DNA of 44,212 bases from an uncultured Porphyromonadaceae bacterium (GTDB lineage Bacteria; Bacteroidota; Bacteroidia; Bacteroidales; Muribaculaceae). The position numbers and the translations under genes are program-made. Location of the stretch: assembly GCA_945916235.1 (NCBI GenBank), contig CAMEGQ010000010.1, positions 1 through 44,212 on the forward strand. The letters are read 5' to 3'. Below are positions 8,935 to 18,200 of this stretch, in pieces. The notes below the pieces were generated by a model that did not search any database, had not been told where the DNA came from, and saw only the letters and a program-made list of their open reading frames with translations. Positions within the stretch are counted from its first letter, which is position 1, and each line of letters opens with the position of its first letter.

Positions 8935-9456
8935 TTATGCCTTGCTTGCCAGAGGCGAGGGAGTGGAGTAAACGCGGGCTGCGAGTTCTTTGTCGAACAT
9001 GTAGAGGCCGTAACCGTTGTCGCCGATCTTGGTCAGAGCGTCGATGTAGTTGCGGGCGTTGTCTTCTTCCTCAACCTGCTCGGAGATGAACCACTGCAGC
9101 ATGTTTTCCGTAGCGTAGTCGTGCTCTTCACCGGCGAGAGCCATCAGATTGTTGATCAGAGCGGTTACCTTCTGCTCGTGAGCGAGAGTAGCTTCGAAAG
9201 CAGCCTTTGGCGAAGCCCATTCGGTGTCGACACCGGCGATGGGGGCGAGCACCACGCGGCCGCCGCGTGAGTTGACGTAGTTCATGAAGATGGTAGCGTG
9301 GTCCTGCTCTTCCTTAAACTGGATTGCGAACCAATTGGCGATGCCGGCGTAGCCTTCGTTGGCGAAGTGCATCGACATCGAAAGGTAAAGATATGCCGAC
9401 CAGAATTCGGCGTTGATCTGGGCGTTGAGAGCGTCCTGGAGTTTGCTATTCAACAT
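8935..9456 (-). CDS. ftnA: Ferritin (non-haem, bacterial FtnA type)
   Basis: The 173-residue protein has the full four-helix ferritin pattern. Ferroxidase ligands are visible at Glu17, Glu50, His53, Glu94, Gln127 and Glu130 (EFWSAYLYLSM, FKEEQDHA, LAHEQKV, ISEQVEEEDNA). It oxidises Fe(II) and stores iron inside a 24-mer in the cytoplasm. Length is typical for bacterial ferritins. It is a single gene convergent with the ppiD-like gene; upstream is AT-rich with no Shine-Dalgarno sequence, then a heptamer repeat array at 9550-9612. Oxidative-stress or iron control would fit the family, but no operator was recognised. Confidence 0.95.
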   Translation of the reverse strand: MLNSKLQDALNAQINAEFWSAYLYLSMSMHFANEGYAGIANWFAIQFKEEQDHATIFMNYVNSRGGRVVLAPIAGVDTEWASPKAAFEATLAHEQKVTALINNLMALAGEEHDYATENMLQWFISEQVEEEDNARNYIDALTKIGDNGYGLYMFDKELAARVYSTPSPLASKA

Positions 9457-9549
9457 GTTTTGTACCTTTTAAGATGTTAAACAAATAGTTGATTATACAT
9501 TATAGACATATAATTCATTTCTTCAAATGTGCCGGAGACCTTAAATCTT

Positions 9550-9612
9550 AGGTCAGAGGTCAGAAGACCGAGGTCAGAGGCTTTGGGTCAGAGGTCAGAG
9601 TCCAGAGGCCAG
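9550..9612. repeat. Heptanucleotide tandem array (AGGTCAG-like), nine units
   Basis: The stretch divides without gaps into nine 7-mers: AGGTCAG, AGGTCAG, AAGACCG, AGGTCAG, AGGCTTT, GGGTCAG, AGGTCAG, AGTCCAG, AGGCCAG. Four are exact copies. It ends 7 nt before the stop codon of the beta-barrel gene and is upstream of ferritin. Confidence 0.85.
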
Positions 9613-9618
9613 GCGGCT

Positions 9619-10140
9619 TCAGAAGGCGTAGCCTATGCGGACCATGGCTTCCGCGCCGTGGAACCGCCGGACGAAAATGTAGCCGGCAGTCACGCCCAGA
9701 CACAGGCGGCTTGAGGCCCTCCAGCCCAGTCCGGCGCCGAGGTTGAGGGCGAAGCGCGATTTGCGGGTAGTCACATCCCCGGTGTCGTCGTGCGACGACT
9801 GGAAATTCCAGTTGGTGAAGGCGATGCCGGCCACGGGGTATGCCTCGACTCTCTGCGAGAGCGCCACAGGCACGTGGGCGTTAAGGTTGATGGTCAGCGC
9901 GTCGGCTCCATTGTGGCGGAACACATATTTTACCCCTGGGGCAAGACGAAAATACCGGCTGAAGCGATATGTGAACTCCACCCCGGCCATAGCCGAGCTG
10001 TTGTAGTCGGCGTAACCGGCTCCGAGCGAGATGGTTTTCTCTCCTCTTTCGCCAGCGGCGGGGCTGATTGCGGAAGCGGCAGGCGCGGCGGCCAGCGCGG
10101 CGCCAAAGATCAAAACCTTAAAAATTGAGCTCAGTCTCAT
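9619..10140 (-). CDS. Small outer-membrane beta-barrel protein
   Basis: The 173-residue protein has a signal peptide (hydrophobic residues 8-24, Ala-rich, cleavage near ASA-I), then alternating strands such as ISLGAGYADYNSSAMAG, VEFTYRFSRYFRLAPG and FALNLGAGLGWRA, ending in VRIGYAF with the terminal Phe typical of BAM substrates. It resembles 8-strand OmpA/porin-like barrels of the outer membrane. No enzymatic motif. It is transcribed leftward from a promoter at 10238-10268 and diverges from tamB. Function unknown. Confidence 0.8.
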   Translation of the reverse strand: MRLSSIFKVLIFGAALAAAPAASAISPAAGERGEKTISLGAGYADYNSSAMAGVEFTYRFSRYFRLAPGVKYVFRHNGADALTINLNAHVPVALSQRVEAYPVAGIAFTNWNFQSSHDDTGDVTTRKSRFALNLGAGLGWRASSRLCLGVTAGYIFVRRFHGAEAMVRIGYAF

Positions 10141-10237
10141 ATCTGTATCAAGGGGTTAACGGTTGCCCAAAAGGTCGCACTGCACGCCGGACGCCGCATG
10201 ATTCCGTGATGCGCCGCCGGCTTTGCGAATGACGAAA

Positions 10238-10268
10238 CAAAGTTAACCATTCATCCACTTTTTACCAA
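10238..10268 (-). promoter_or_regulatory. Promoter of the small barrel gene
   Basis: On the minus strand TTG (near 10268-10266) is followed about 20 nt later by TAACTTTG (10245-10238), matching the Bacteroidetes consensus. The leader to the ATG at 10140 is about 90 nt. Confidence 0.7.
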
Positions 10269-10456
10269 TCAAAAGCCGAAATTTTTACCGGTTTACCCCC
10301 GAAAAATCTCACCTGAAATCCACGATAATTCTTTGGGGGCGACGTCCATCGGCGCGTGGGTATACAGTCGTAACGGACAGGGGCGCTTCGGCATGGAAAA
10401 GTTGCCGGCGGCCGGGGCGTTTCCGGGAGAAGATGACGCATGAAATTGCTCAGAAG

Positions 10457-10492
10457 TTGTTGTCTGAAATTGCTCAAAAATAGCTAACTTCG
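10457..10492 (+). promoter_or_regulatory. Promoter abutting the tamB start codon
   Basis: TAACTTCG (10485-10492) is one base from the TAnnTTTG consensus; TTG triplets lie at 10457-10459 and 10460-10462 (spacing about 22 nt, slightly long). The -7 box ends only 4 nt before the GTG at 10497, implying a leaderless or nearly leaderless transcript. Confidence 0.5.
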
Positions 10493-10496
10493 CGGT

Positions 10497-13400
10497 GTGA
10501 AGATAGTGTATCGCATCCTGCGCTCGTTGTTGGTGGCCATTATCGCTCTGGCGGTACTGGTGCCGCTGGCGTCGTATGTGGCGCTGTCGCTCACTCCGGT
10601 GCAGCAAAGCATAGCCCGGCGTGCCGAGGCCGAGCTCTCGCGTATGCTCGATTCGCGCGTCACCATCGGCAATCTCGGCATCGTCCCGTTCAATCGCCTG
10701 GTGCTCAGGAATGTGACCGTGGAGACAACTCCGGGCGACACCCTGCTGACGGCCCGCCGTCTGGGCGCCGGTATCCGTATCGGGTCGCTTCTGACCGACG
10801 ACCCGCTGACCATCACCTATGTGGAATTAATCGGGATGGACGGACGACTTCACCGCGCCACAAAAGACTCCCCGCTCAATCTTGAGCGAGTGATACGTGC
10901 GCTCCGGAGCCGCAAGAAGGGGGACAAGCCCACACCTTTTGACTTGAAAATCAACACTGTGCTTATACGCGCCTCGCGCATAAGCTACGATGTCGACTCC
11001 GCCGCTATGCCCGAACCGGGCCGATTCTCGCCTGACCATATAGCTGTCAGCGACTTACGCGCCGACATCACGCTGCCGCGCCTGCGCAACAACGATTTTG
11101 CCGCAGAAATCAAGCGTATGGCCTTCACAGGACCCGCCGGGATGCGTGTCGACGCTTTCAGCGCCCTTGCCGCCCTCTCTGACGAGCGTCTTAGGGTGGC
11201 CAACGTGGCAGTTACGCTCCCGCACTCCAATCTGCAGCTTGCCGATATGGAAATCCCGCTCACCGGCATCAATTCGCTGCCCAAGGCGCTGCATACAGCC
11301 CGGCTGTCGGTGAGCGTGACCCCGGGATCGAGGATTACCCCCGCCGATTTCTCCAGTTTTGCTCCCGCTCTGGCCGGCATGACCGCGCCTGTGGCTATCG
11401 AACGTCTCGCCGCCGAGGGAAATCTCGATGAATTTTCGGCACATGTAAAGCTTACTCAGGCCGACGGTCTGCTCGTCAGGGCGGATGCCGATGCCCGTTC
11501 GCTCAGCAACCCCGAAACGCGGCGGATTGACCTTAAAGATTTGGAAATCAATGTTTCGTCGCGGCAGATACTTGACCTTGCCGACGCATTCGCCTCACCG
11601 GGCGCGCTATCGCCGTCGCTTCAGCGCTCCATAGCCCGTCTGGAATTCGTGCGCCTCGACGCCGCGGCCACTCTGGAAGGGAAAAACTTCACGGCTGACG
11701 CCGACCTGACCACAGCCGCCGGGGCTGTCACAGCCGAGGCCGAAGGGGATTATGACGGCCCAAAAGATTTCTCGGTGACCGGATCGGCTGAGACCGCAGG
11801 ACTGCTGGCGCTGGGCGCTATGCTGCCCGACGACCCATCGGCAGGGTTCGACGGGAGCGTGGAAGGCTCATATTCCGTCAGCGGACGCCGTCGCGCCGGA
11901 GAAATGACACTCCGCGCCAACCGCCTGAATTTCCGCTCTGCCACATATACAGATTTTACCGCTGAGGCGACGCTTGCCGATGAAGTTGTCCGCATGAATC
12001 TGGAAATTGACAATCCCGACCTCTCTGCCCAGCTTTCGGGCAGCTGGGGGCTGAGCAAGACCGAGCATCAGGCTGTCATCGACGGCACTATATTCCGGTT
12101 TAACCCCTCGGCGCTCCATCTCAGCTCGTTCGAACCCGGGGCTGACTATGCCGGAACCATATCGGCTGATTTTGCCGGACCGCAGCTCGACCATATGGCG
12201 GGCCATGCCGAGCTGTCGCATCTGACCATGACGCGCCCCGACGGCTCGTCGTTCCAGCTGCGTGATTTTTCGCTGGCCTCCGACTCGGCGGGAGTGACCC
12301 TCACCTCTGACCTCCTCGACGGACGCCTGACAGGCTCATACAGTGTCCCGAGGCTCTTGGGCTCTGTAAAGTCGATCCTCTCAGGCTCTCAGCCTGCCCT
12401 GACAGGCGCTGCGGCAGAAGGTGCTCACTCCGCTGTGAATCCGTCGGCAGCCAAAGGCACCGGGCGCAATAAAGGCGCTGCACGCAATTCGAACATCGGA
12501 AGGAACAACTTTGATTTCACCTTCCGGGTGAAGGAATGCGATGCCATGGCAAGATTCTTCAATCTGCCCGTTTCAGCCGTCTATCCAATTGATATCAAGG
12601 GATATATCCGCGACGCCGAGGGAGAGATGGCCGTTGAGCTTGACGCTCCCTACCTGCGGCAGGGGAACAAGGTGATAGAAGCCACGAGGCTTGAGGCGTC
12701 GGCCACCCCGAAGGCTACACGTCTGAACCTCACCACAAAAGCACCCACGCAAAAGGGATTTCTCAACCTTCGGCTGAATGCCGACGGCGGCAATGACAAT
12801 ATTCTGACCACGGTAGACTGGAATGTGGAGCGTGAGCGCGCCTACAACGGCCATGTGGAGGCCCTGTCGAGCTTCTCACGGGCGCCCGGGGGCAATCTGC
12901 TGTCGCGAGTCGACCTGCGCCGGAGCCGGTTGACCTTCAATGACTCCACCTGGACGGTCAATCCTGCCACCATCGAAGCCAACGGCAGCCGCTACATCAG
13001 GGTTGACGGAATCAACGTGCACCGTAACAACCAGTATGTCAAGATCAACGGCACTATAGCCGAGACCGACGACGCCCTGCTGACGCTCGACCTTCTCAAC
13101 TTCAACCTTGATTACCTGTTCGAGAGCCTCGGCATCGACAAGGTGATGCTCGGCGGCGACGCCACGGGCACATTCTACGCCTCCCACCTGTTCGACCAGG
13201 TGCCTCACCTGGAGACTCCCGGCCTAAGTGTCAGCGATATAAGCTATAATAAGGTGGTGCTGGGCGATGCTCTGGTCAAGAGCCACTGGGATGCTGGCCG
13301 CAAGGCCATCACGCTCGACGCCGCCATCACCGAGGAGGGGCGACGGTCGTATGTCGACGGAGCCATCTTCCCTATGGCCGATTCGCTTGACATCTCTTTC

Positions 13401-15050
13401 CGGGTAGATCATGTCGACGTAGCGTTCATGCAGCCGTATATGGAGGCCTTCGCATCCGATATCCACGGCCATGCCTCGGGCGAATGCCGCCTGTGGGGAT
13501 CGTTCAAGTATATCGACCTGGAGGGGGATGTGTTTGCCGACGATCTCTCGATGAAAATCAACTTCACCAACACCACCTACACAGCCCGCGACTCAGTGCA
13601 TTTCCGTCCGGGGCTTATCGACCTCAACGGCATCACCATTCGCGATGTGGAGGGGCATACAGCCGACCTGAACGGATACGTGAAGCATAAATTCTTCAAG
13701 GAGCCGGAATTTAAATTCTCACTGACGAACGCCCGCAACTTCCTGTCGTACAACGAGACATCGCGCGACAATCCCGTCTGGTACGGGAAGATCTACGGCG
13801 ACGGCTCGGCTTATGTCAGCGGAGTGCCCGGCAGGGTGGATATCTCTGTGGATATGGCCACGGCTCCCAATTCGGTGTTCACTTTTGTATTGTCGGACCA
13901 GGAAGTGGCCGAGGCATACTCATTCCTGACCTTCCGCGACAAAAACCGGGCCTCAGCCGAGATGACCGACACCATAGTGATGCGCGACACATCGATGGAA
14001 CTCGTCAACCGCCTGCGTTCGGCAGCAGCCCACGGAGGCGACGACTCACCGTCGGACTACAACATATCGCTTCAGATGCGTGTCACCCCGCAGGCACAGC
14101 TGATTCTGGTGATGGACCCCGTGGGCGGCGACCGTATCCGCGCCTGGGGCTCGGGTCACCTGCGCATGGACTACGGCTCGGCCAACAACGACCTGCGCAT
14201 GTACGGCACCTATACGCTCGACCGCGGATCGTATAATTTCACGCTTCAGGATGTGATTATCAAGGATTTCACCATCCGTCAGGGGAGCCAGATCGTATTC
14301 AACGGCGATCCATACGCCGCCCAGCTCAACATTCAGGCCACCTATGCCCTGAACGCCAACCTGAGTGACCTCGACGAGTCGTTCCTGACCGATAAAGAGC
14401 TGAACCGCACGAAAGTGCCTGTCCACGCCCTGATGAAGGTGACGGGAGACATCCGCCAGCCGGAGATAGCGTTCGATCTGGAGTTTCCCACGCTGTCGTC
14501 CGACGTCTACCGCAAGGTGCGTTCGATCGTATCGACCGACGATATGATGAATCGCCAGATAATCTATCTGTTGGCGCTCAACCGCTTCTATACGCCTGAG
14601 TATATGAGCGCTACGACCAAGGGCAACGAGCTGGTGAGCGTGGCCTCGTCGACCATCTCGTCGCAGATCTCCAACCTCCTGGGCCAGATCTCCGACAACT
14701 GGAACATAGCCCCGACCTTCCGCTCCGACCGCGGCGACTTCTCGGATATGGAATTCGATCTGGCGCTGTCGTCGCGGCTGCTCAACAACCGGCTGCTCTT
14801 CAACGGTAACTTCGGCTATCGCGACAACGACCTGAATACCAATCAGTTTATCGGCGATTTTGACCTCGAATACCTCCTCGACCGCGAGGGCCGCTGGCGC
14901 CTTAAGGCCTACAACCGCTATAACGACCAGAACTATTACCTGCGTACGGCCAAAACGACTCAGGGCATCGGAGTCGTGCTCAAACTCGACTTTGACCGCC
15001 CCTTCCGCTTCATAGATTTCTTCCGCCGCAAGCTGCGCAAAAACAAATAG
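10497..15050 (+). CDS. tamB: Translocation and assembly module protein TamB (DUF490)
   Basis: The 1517-residue protein begins with an inner-membrane signal anchor (residues about 3-32, LVAIIALAVLVPLASYVAL) followed by AsmA-like and very long repetitive beta-strand sequence, and ends with the DUF490/TamB C-terminal domain (residues about 1150-1510; GTYTLDRGSYNFTLQDV, VHALMKVTGDIRQPEIAFDLEF, NRQIIYLLALNRFY). TamB-type proteins span the periplasm as a hydrophobic groove and work in outer-membrane protein assembly or lipid transport. Length fits Bacteroidetes TamB. The start is GTG: the anchor begins at once and no in-frame ATG lies near. A Ser/Ala/Asn-rich low-complexity insert occurs near residues 630-665. 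No TamA/BamA-like partner gene is adjacent. Confidence 0.92.
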   Translation: MKIVYRILRSLLVAIIALAVLVPLASYVALSLTPVQQSIARRAEAELSRMLDSRVTIGNLGIVPFNRLVLRNVTVETTPGDTLLTARRLGAGIRIGSLLTDDPLTITYVELIGMDGRLHRATKDSPLNLERVIRALRSRKKGDKPTPFDLKINTVLIRASRISYDVDSAAMPEPGRFSPDHIAVSDLRADITLPRLRNNDFAAEIKRMAFTGPAGMRVDAFSALAALSDERLRVANVAVTLPHSNLQLADMEIPLTGINSLPKALHTARLSVSVTPGSRITPADFSSFAPALAGMTAPVAIERLAAEGNLDEFSAHVKLTQADGLLVRADADARSLSNPETRRIDLKDLEINVSSRQILDLADAFASPGALSPSLQRSIARLEFVRLDAAATLEGKNFTADADLTTAAGAVTAEAEGDYDGPKDFSVTGSAETAGLLALGAMLPDDPSAGFDGSVEGSYSVSGRRRAGEMTLRANRLNFRSATYTDFTAEATLADEVVRMNLEIDNPDLSAQLSGSWGLSKTEHQAVIDGTIFRFNPSALHLSSFEPGADYAGTISADFAGPQLDHMAGHAELSHLTMTRPDGSSFQLRDFSLASDSAGVTLTSDLLDGRLTGSYSVPRLLGSVKSILSGSQPALTGAAAEGAHSAVNPSAAKGTGRNKGAARNSNIGRNNFDFTFRVKECDAMARFFNLPVSAVYPIDIKGYIRDAEGEMAVELDAPYLRQGNKVIEATRLEASATPKATRLNLTTKAPTQKGFLNLRLNADGGNDNILTTVDWNVERERAYNGHVEALSSFSRAPGGNLLSRVDLRRSRLTFNDSTWTVNPATIEANGSRYIRVDGINVHRNNQYVKINGTIAETDDALLTLDLLNFNLDYLFESLGIDKVMLGGDATGTFYASHLFDQVPHLETPGLSVSDISYNKVVLGDALVKSHWDAGRKAITLDAAITEEGRRSYVDGAIFPMADSLDISFRVDHVDVAFMQPYMEAFASDIHGHASGECRLWGSFKYIDLEGDVFADDLSMKINFTNTTYTARDSVHFRPGLIDLNGITIRDVEGHTADLNGYVKHKFFKEPEFKFSLTNARNFLSYNETSRDNPVWYGKIYGDGSAYVSGVPGRVDISVDMATAPNSVFTFVLSDQEVAEAYSFLTFRDKNRASAEMTDTIVMRDTSMELVNRLRSAAAHGGDDSPSDYNISLQMRVTPQAQLILVMDPVGGDRIRAWGSGHLRMDYGSANNDLRMYGTYTLDRGSYNFTLQDVIIKDFTIRQGSQIVFNGDPYAAQLNIQATYALNANLSDLDESFLTDKELNRTKVPVHALMKVTGDIRQPEIAFDLEFPTLSSDVYRKVRSIVSTDDMMNRQIIYLLALNRFYTPEYMSATTKGNELVSVASSTISSQISNLLGQISDNWNIAPTFRSDRGDFSDMEFDLALSSRLLNNRLLFNGNFGYRDNDLNTNQFIGDFDLEYLLDREGRWRLKAYNRYNDQNYYLRTAKTTQGIGVVLKLDFDRPFRFIDFFRRKLRKNK

Positions 15051-15077
15051 TCCATGAACCGACCCTGGATTGCCGAA

Positions 15078-15131
15078 GCGGCACCTCGGCCAAAAGTGGC
15101 ACCTCGGCCAAAAGCGGGTCCTGGACAAAAA
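15078..15131. repeat. 18-bp tandem repeat after tamB
   Basis: Two 18-mers differing at one base (GCGGCACCTCGGCCAAAA at 15078-15095, then the same with GT at its start, 15096-15113) and a third, diverged unit at 15114-15131 (GCGGGTCCTGGACAAAAA). Confidence 0.85.
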
Positions 15132-15150
15132 GCGGCGGCCGGACCGCTTT
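15129..15150 (+). terminator. Possible weak tamB terminator
   Basis: AAAGCGG (15129-15135) pairs with CCGCTTT (15144-15150). The stem is short and no long T run follows at once, so this is tentative. Confidence 0.35.
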
Positions 15151-15169
15151 GCGGCGGCTTTTCGGGGTG

Positions 15170-15200
15170 TTGCAAATACGGGGATTTTGGCGTAACTTTG
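15170..15200 (+). promoter_or_regulatory. Promoter of the DUF2723-deacetylase operon
   Basis: TTG (15170-15172), 20 nt spacer, TAACTTTG (15193-15200). Transcription would begin about 15205, so translation cannot start at the upstream in-frame ATG at 15205 with any leader; this supports the start at 15283. Confidence 0.75.
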
Positions 15201-15282
15201 CGGGTTGAGAGCGCGTAAGCCGAGGTGGATCTACCCACTTCAGGGCTTTCAACGCGGAAATTATAGCAATTTCACCGAAGGA

Positions 15283-18200
15283 ATGAAGAAATACAATCTG
15301 ATTAACAACACTTTGGGATGGGTCTGCTTCCTGATAGCTGCCATCACATATCTCCTTACGCTCGAGCCCACAGCCTCCTTCTGGGACTGCCCCGAGTTTA
15401 TCGCCCAAGGCACAAAACTTGAAGTGGGCCACCCGCCGGGCAACCCCATCTTCATGCTCGCGGCTCGTTTCTTCGTGAATTTCGCCTTCGGCGACTATTC
15501 CAAGGCCGCCATGATGGTCAACGCAATGTCGGCTCTGCTTTCGGCAGGCACCATACTGCTGCTGTTCTGGACCATCACCCATCTGGTTAAGCGCCTGGTG
15601 GTCAAGGATAAGGCAGAAACCATCACGCTCACTCAGATGCTCGTGATTTTCGGTTCGGGCATCTGCGGCGCCCTGATGTACGCCTGGAGCGATACATTCT
15701 GGTTCTCAGCCGTTGAGAGCGAGGTATATGCGTTCTCATCGTTCTGCACCGCGCTGGTATTCTGGCTCATTCTCAAATGGGAAAACCGTGCCGACCAGCC
15801 GCATTCCGACCGCTATCTGGTGCTGATCGCCTATATCATAGGCGTTTCCATCGCTGTCCATCTGCTCAACCTGCTCTGTATTCCTGCCATAGTGCTGGTA
15901 ATCTACTACCGCAAGTTCAGCAACGTGACGGCTACCGGGTCGCTGATAGCCCTGATGGTGTCGGCAGTCATAGTGGCGCTGATACTCTTCGGCCTTGTGC
16001 CGGGCTTTATCGAAGTATCGCAATATTTCGAGCTCTTCTTTGTCAATACCCTTGGCTGCAGCTACAACATCGGTGTACTGATCTATGCCATCCTGTTTGT
16101 GGCCTCGGCCATATGGTGTATCCGCACACTCTATACTCAGCGTTCGGCCATGGCCATACGCATCTCCTTCCTGCTGACCATCCTGCTGTCGGGCATCCCC
16201 TTCATCGGGTCGTCGGTGTGGGTGCCGGTGGTGATCATCCTGGCTTTGGGCGCATGGCTTTTCCTTGCTAAGAAGCTGCCCGTCAGGATTCTGACCCTCA
16301 CGGCGCTGAGCGTGCTGGTGATTTTCGTGGGATATTCGAGCTACGCCCTGCTGCTGATACGCTCGCATGCCAACCCGCCGATGAACCAGAACGCACCCGA
16401 CAATGTGTTCGCCCTGAGCTCCTACCTCAACCGCGAGCAGTATGGCGAGACGCCGCTGCTCTACGGGCCGACATTCAAGTCGAGCGTGCTCTATGAGGTG
16501 GACCGCAACGGCAACTACTCCTTCTCGCGTAAGCCGGGCAAGATGGTGTATGACAAAGCTGTGCGCACGGCTACCGACTCGACCGACCGCTATGTGGGCT
16601 ATGAGCAGACCACGCGCTACAATATGACGCCCAACGTGCTGCTGCCGCGTATGTTCTCCACCGCCGGCGGCCATCCGGTGGCTTATCTGGAATGGATTAA
16701 CGCTACGGAGGCCGACCTGCCTCAGGTCGACGCTCCCGTGCTGGTGGATGCCGACGGCAACACGGTGCAGACGGCCCAGATGCCGCGCCCGTCGTTCGCG
16801 CAGAACTTCCGCTACTTCATGAACTACCAGCTCAACCATATGTACTGGCGCTATTTCCTCTGGAATTTCGCCGGCCGGCAGAACGACCTGGCAGGCAACG
16901 GCGAGGCTAACCGCGGCAACTGGATCTCGGGTATCCCCGTACTCGATAACGCCCGTCTGGGCGACCAGAGCCTGCTGCCCGACGAGTACGGCAAGGGGAA
17001 CAAGGGTCACAACGTGTTCTTCCTCATCCCGCTGCTGATGGGCATCATCGGCCTGACATGGCAGGCCTTCCACTCCAAGCGCGGCATAGAGCAATTCTGG
17101 GTGATATTCTTCTTCTTCTTCATGACGGGTATCGCCATCGTGCTCTATCTGAACCAGCCGCCTCTGCAGCCGCGTGAGCGCGATTACGCCTTCGCCGGTT
17201 CGTTCTACGCCTACGCCATCTGGGTGGGCATGGGAGTGGCCGGACTCTGGACGCTGGTGAACTACCTTATCGGCAACCATTCGCGCGACGCCGAGGGCGA
17301 CATCGCCCATACCGACGCCCGCCGCTCGATGTGGGTGGCTGTGGCTGCGGCCGTGGTGGGTGTGCTCGTGCCTCTGCAGGTGGTGAGCCAGACATGGGAC
17401 GACCACGACCGATCGGGCCGCTACACTACCCGCGACTACGGCATGAACTATCTCTCGTCGCTCGACGAAAACGCCATCATATTCACCAACGGCGATAACG
17501 ATACCTTCCCCTTGTGGTATGCTCAGGAGGTGGAGGGCTACCGCACCGACGTGCGTGTGGTCAACCTTTCGTATCTGACCACACCGTGGTATGCCAACCA
17601 GATGCGCGTGGCCACCGACGGCGCCGCCGCCATCCCCTTCAGCGCCAAGCCCGAGGATTACGCTTTCGACCGTCTGCAGTATAACTACTACGACTCAGAA
17701 AGCATCCGCCCCGAGAGGGTCAACGCCAAGACGGCGCTCGAAGACCTTTACCATGCGCCGGATGCCACCTGGAAGGGTACCCGCCTGTGGCGCTATCCCA
17801 ACATGTATATCCCCTCCAATCTTGACGCTGCCGTGAAGGCCGGCGTGATAGCTCCCGAGGAAGCCGCTGCCGCCGACGAGGCCATAGAGCTGAACTTCTG
17901 CGCCGACCCGGCCAACACTTCGAGCGGCGCAACGCTGTCGCAGGCGCTCTCGCTCGACATGATCGCCACTTCGGCCGCCAACGGCTGGAACCGACCGGCA
18001 TATTTTGCCATGACGGTGCCTGACGAATACTATCTGTCGCTGTCGCCCTATCTGCGCTCTACGGGTCTGGCCTATCAGGTGAGCCCGATTTACAATCCCG
18101 ACGGGGAGAAGGCTACATGGACGGCTACGGACAAGATGTACCGCAACGTGATGGAGCGCTTCCGCTGGGGCGGACTCGACACCGAGGCAGGCCGCAACGG

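Larger units (their letters stand above)
10141..10496. other. Divergent intergenic region between barrel gene and tamB
   Basis: It carries a leftward promoter (10238-10268) and a rightward promoter touching the tamB start (10457-10492). A 12-nt direct repeat TGAAATTGCTCA lies at 10441-10452 and 10465-10476, its copies 24 nt apart. No convincing coding sequence was seen in the remaining GC-rich middle (10270-10440). Confidence 0.7.

Noticed and set aside
9529-9714. 61-codon open frame across the heptamer array
   Set aside because: It is produced by the AGGTCAG repeat (Arg/Ser/Glu periodicity) and runs into the antisense of the barrel gene.
15205-15282. 26-codon upstream extension of the DUF2723 gene
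   Set aside because: Its ATG coincides with the predicted transcription start, and the extension is not membrane-like. The ATG at 15283 begins the usual N-terminus.
15736-17406. 556-codon open frame antisense to the DUF2723 gene
   Set aside because: It is His/Arg/Gln-rich shadow sequence of a well-recognised membrane protein, with no promoter or domain.
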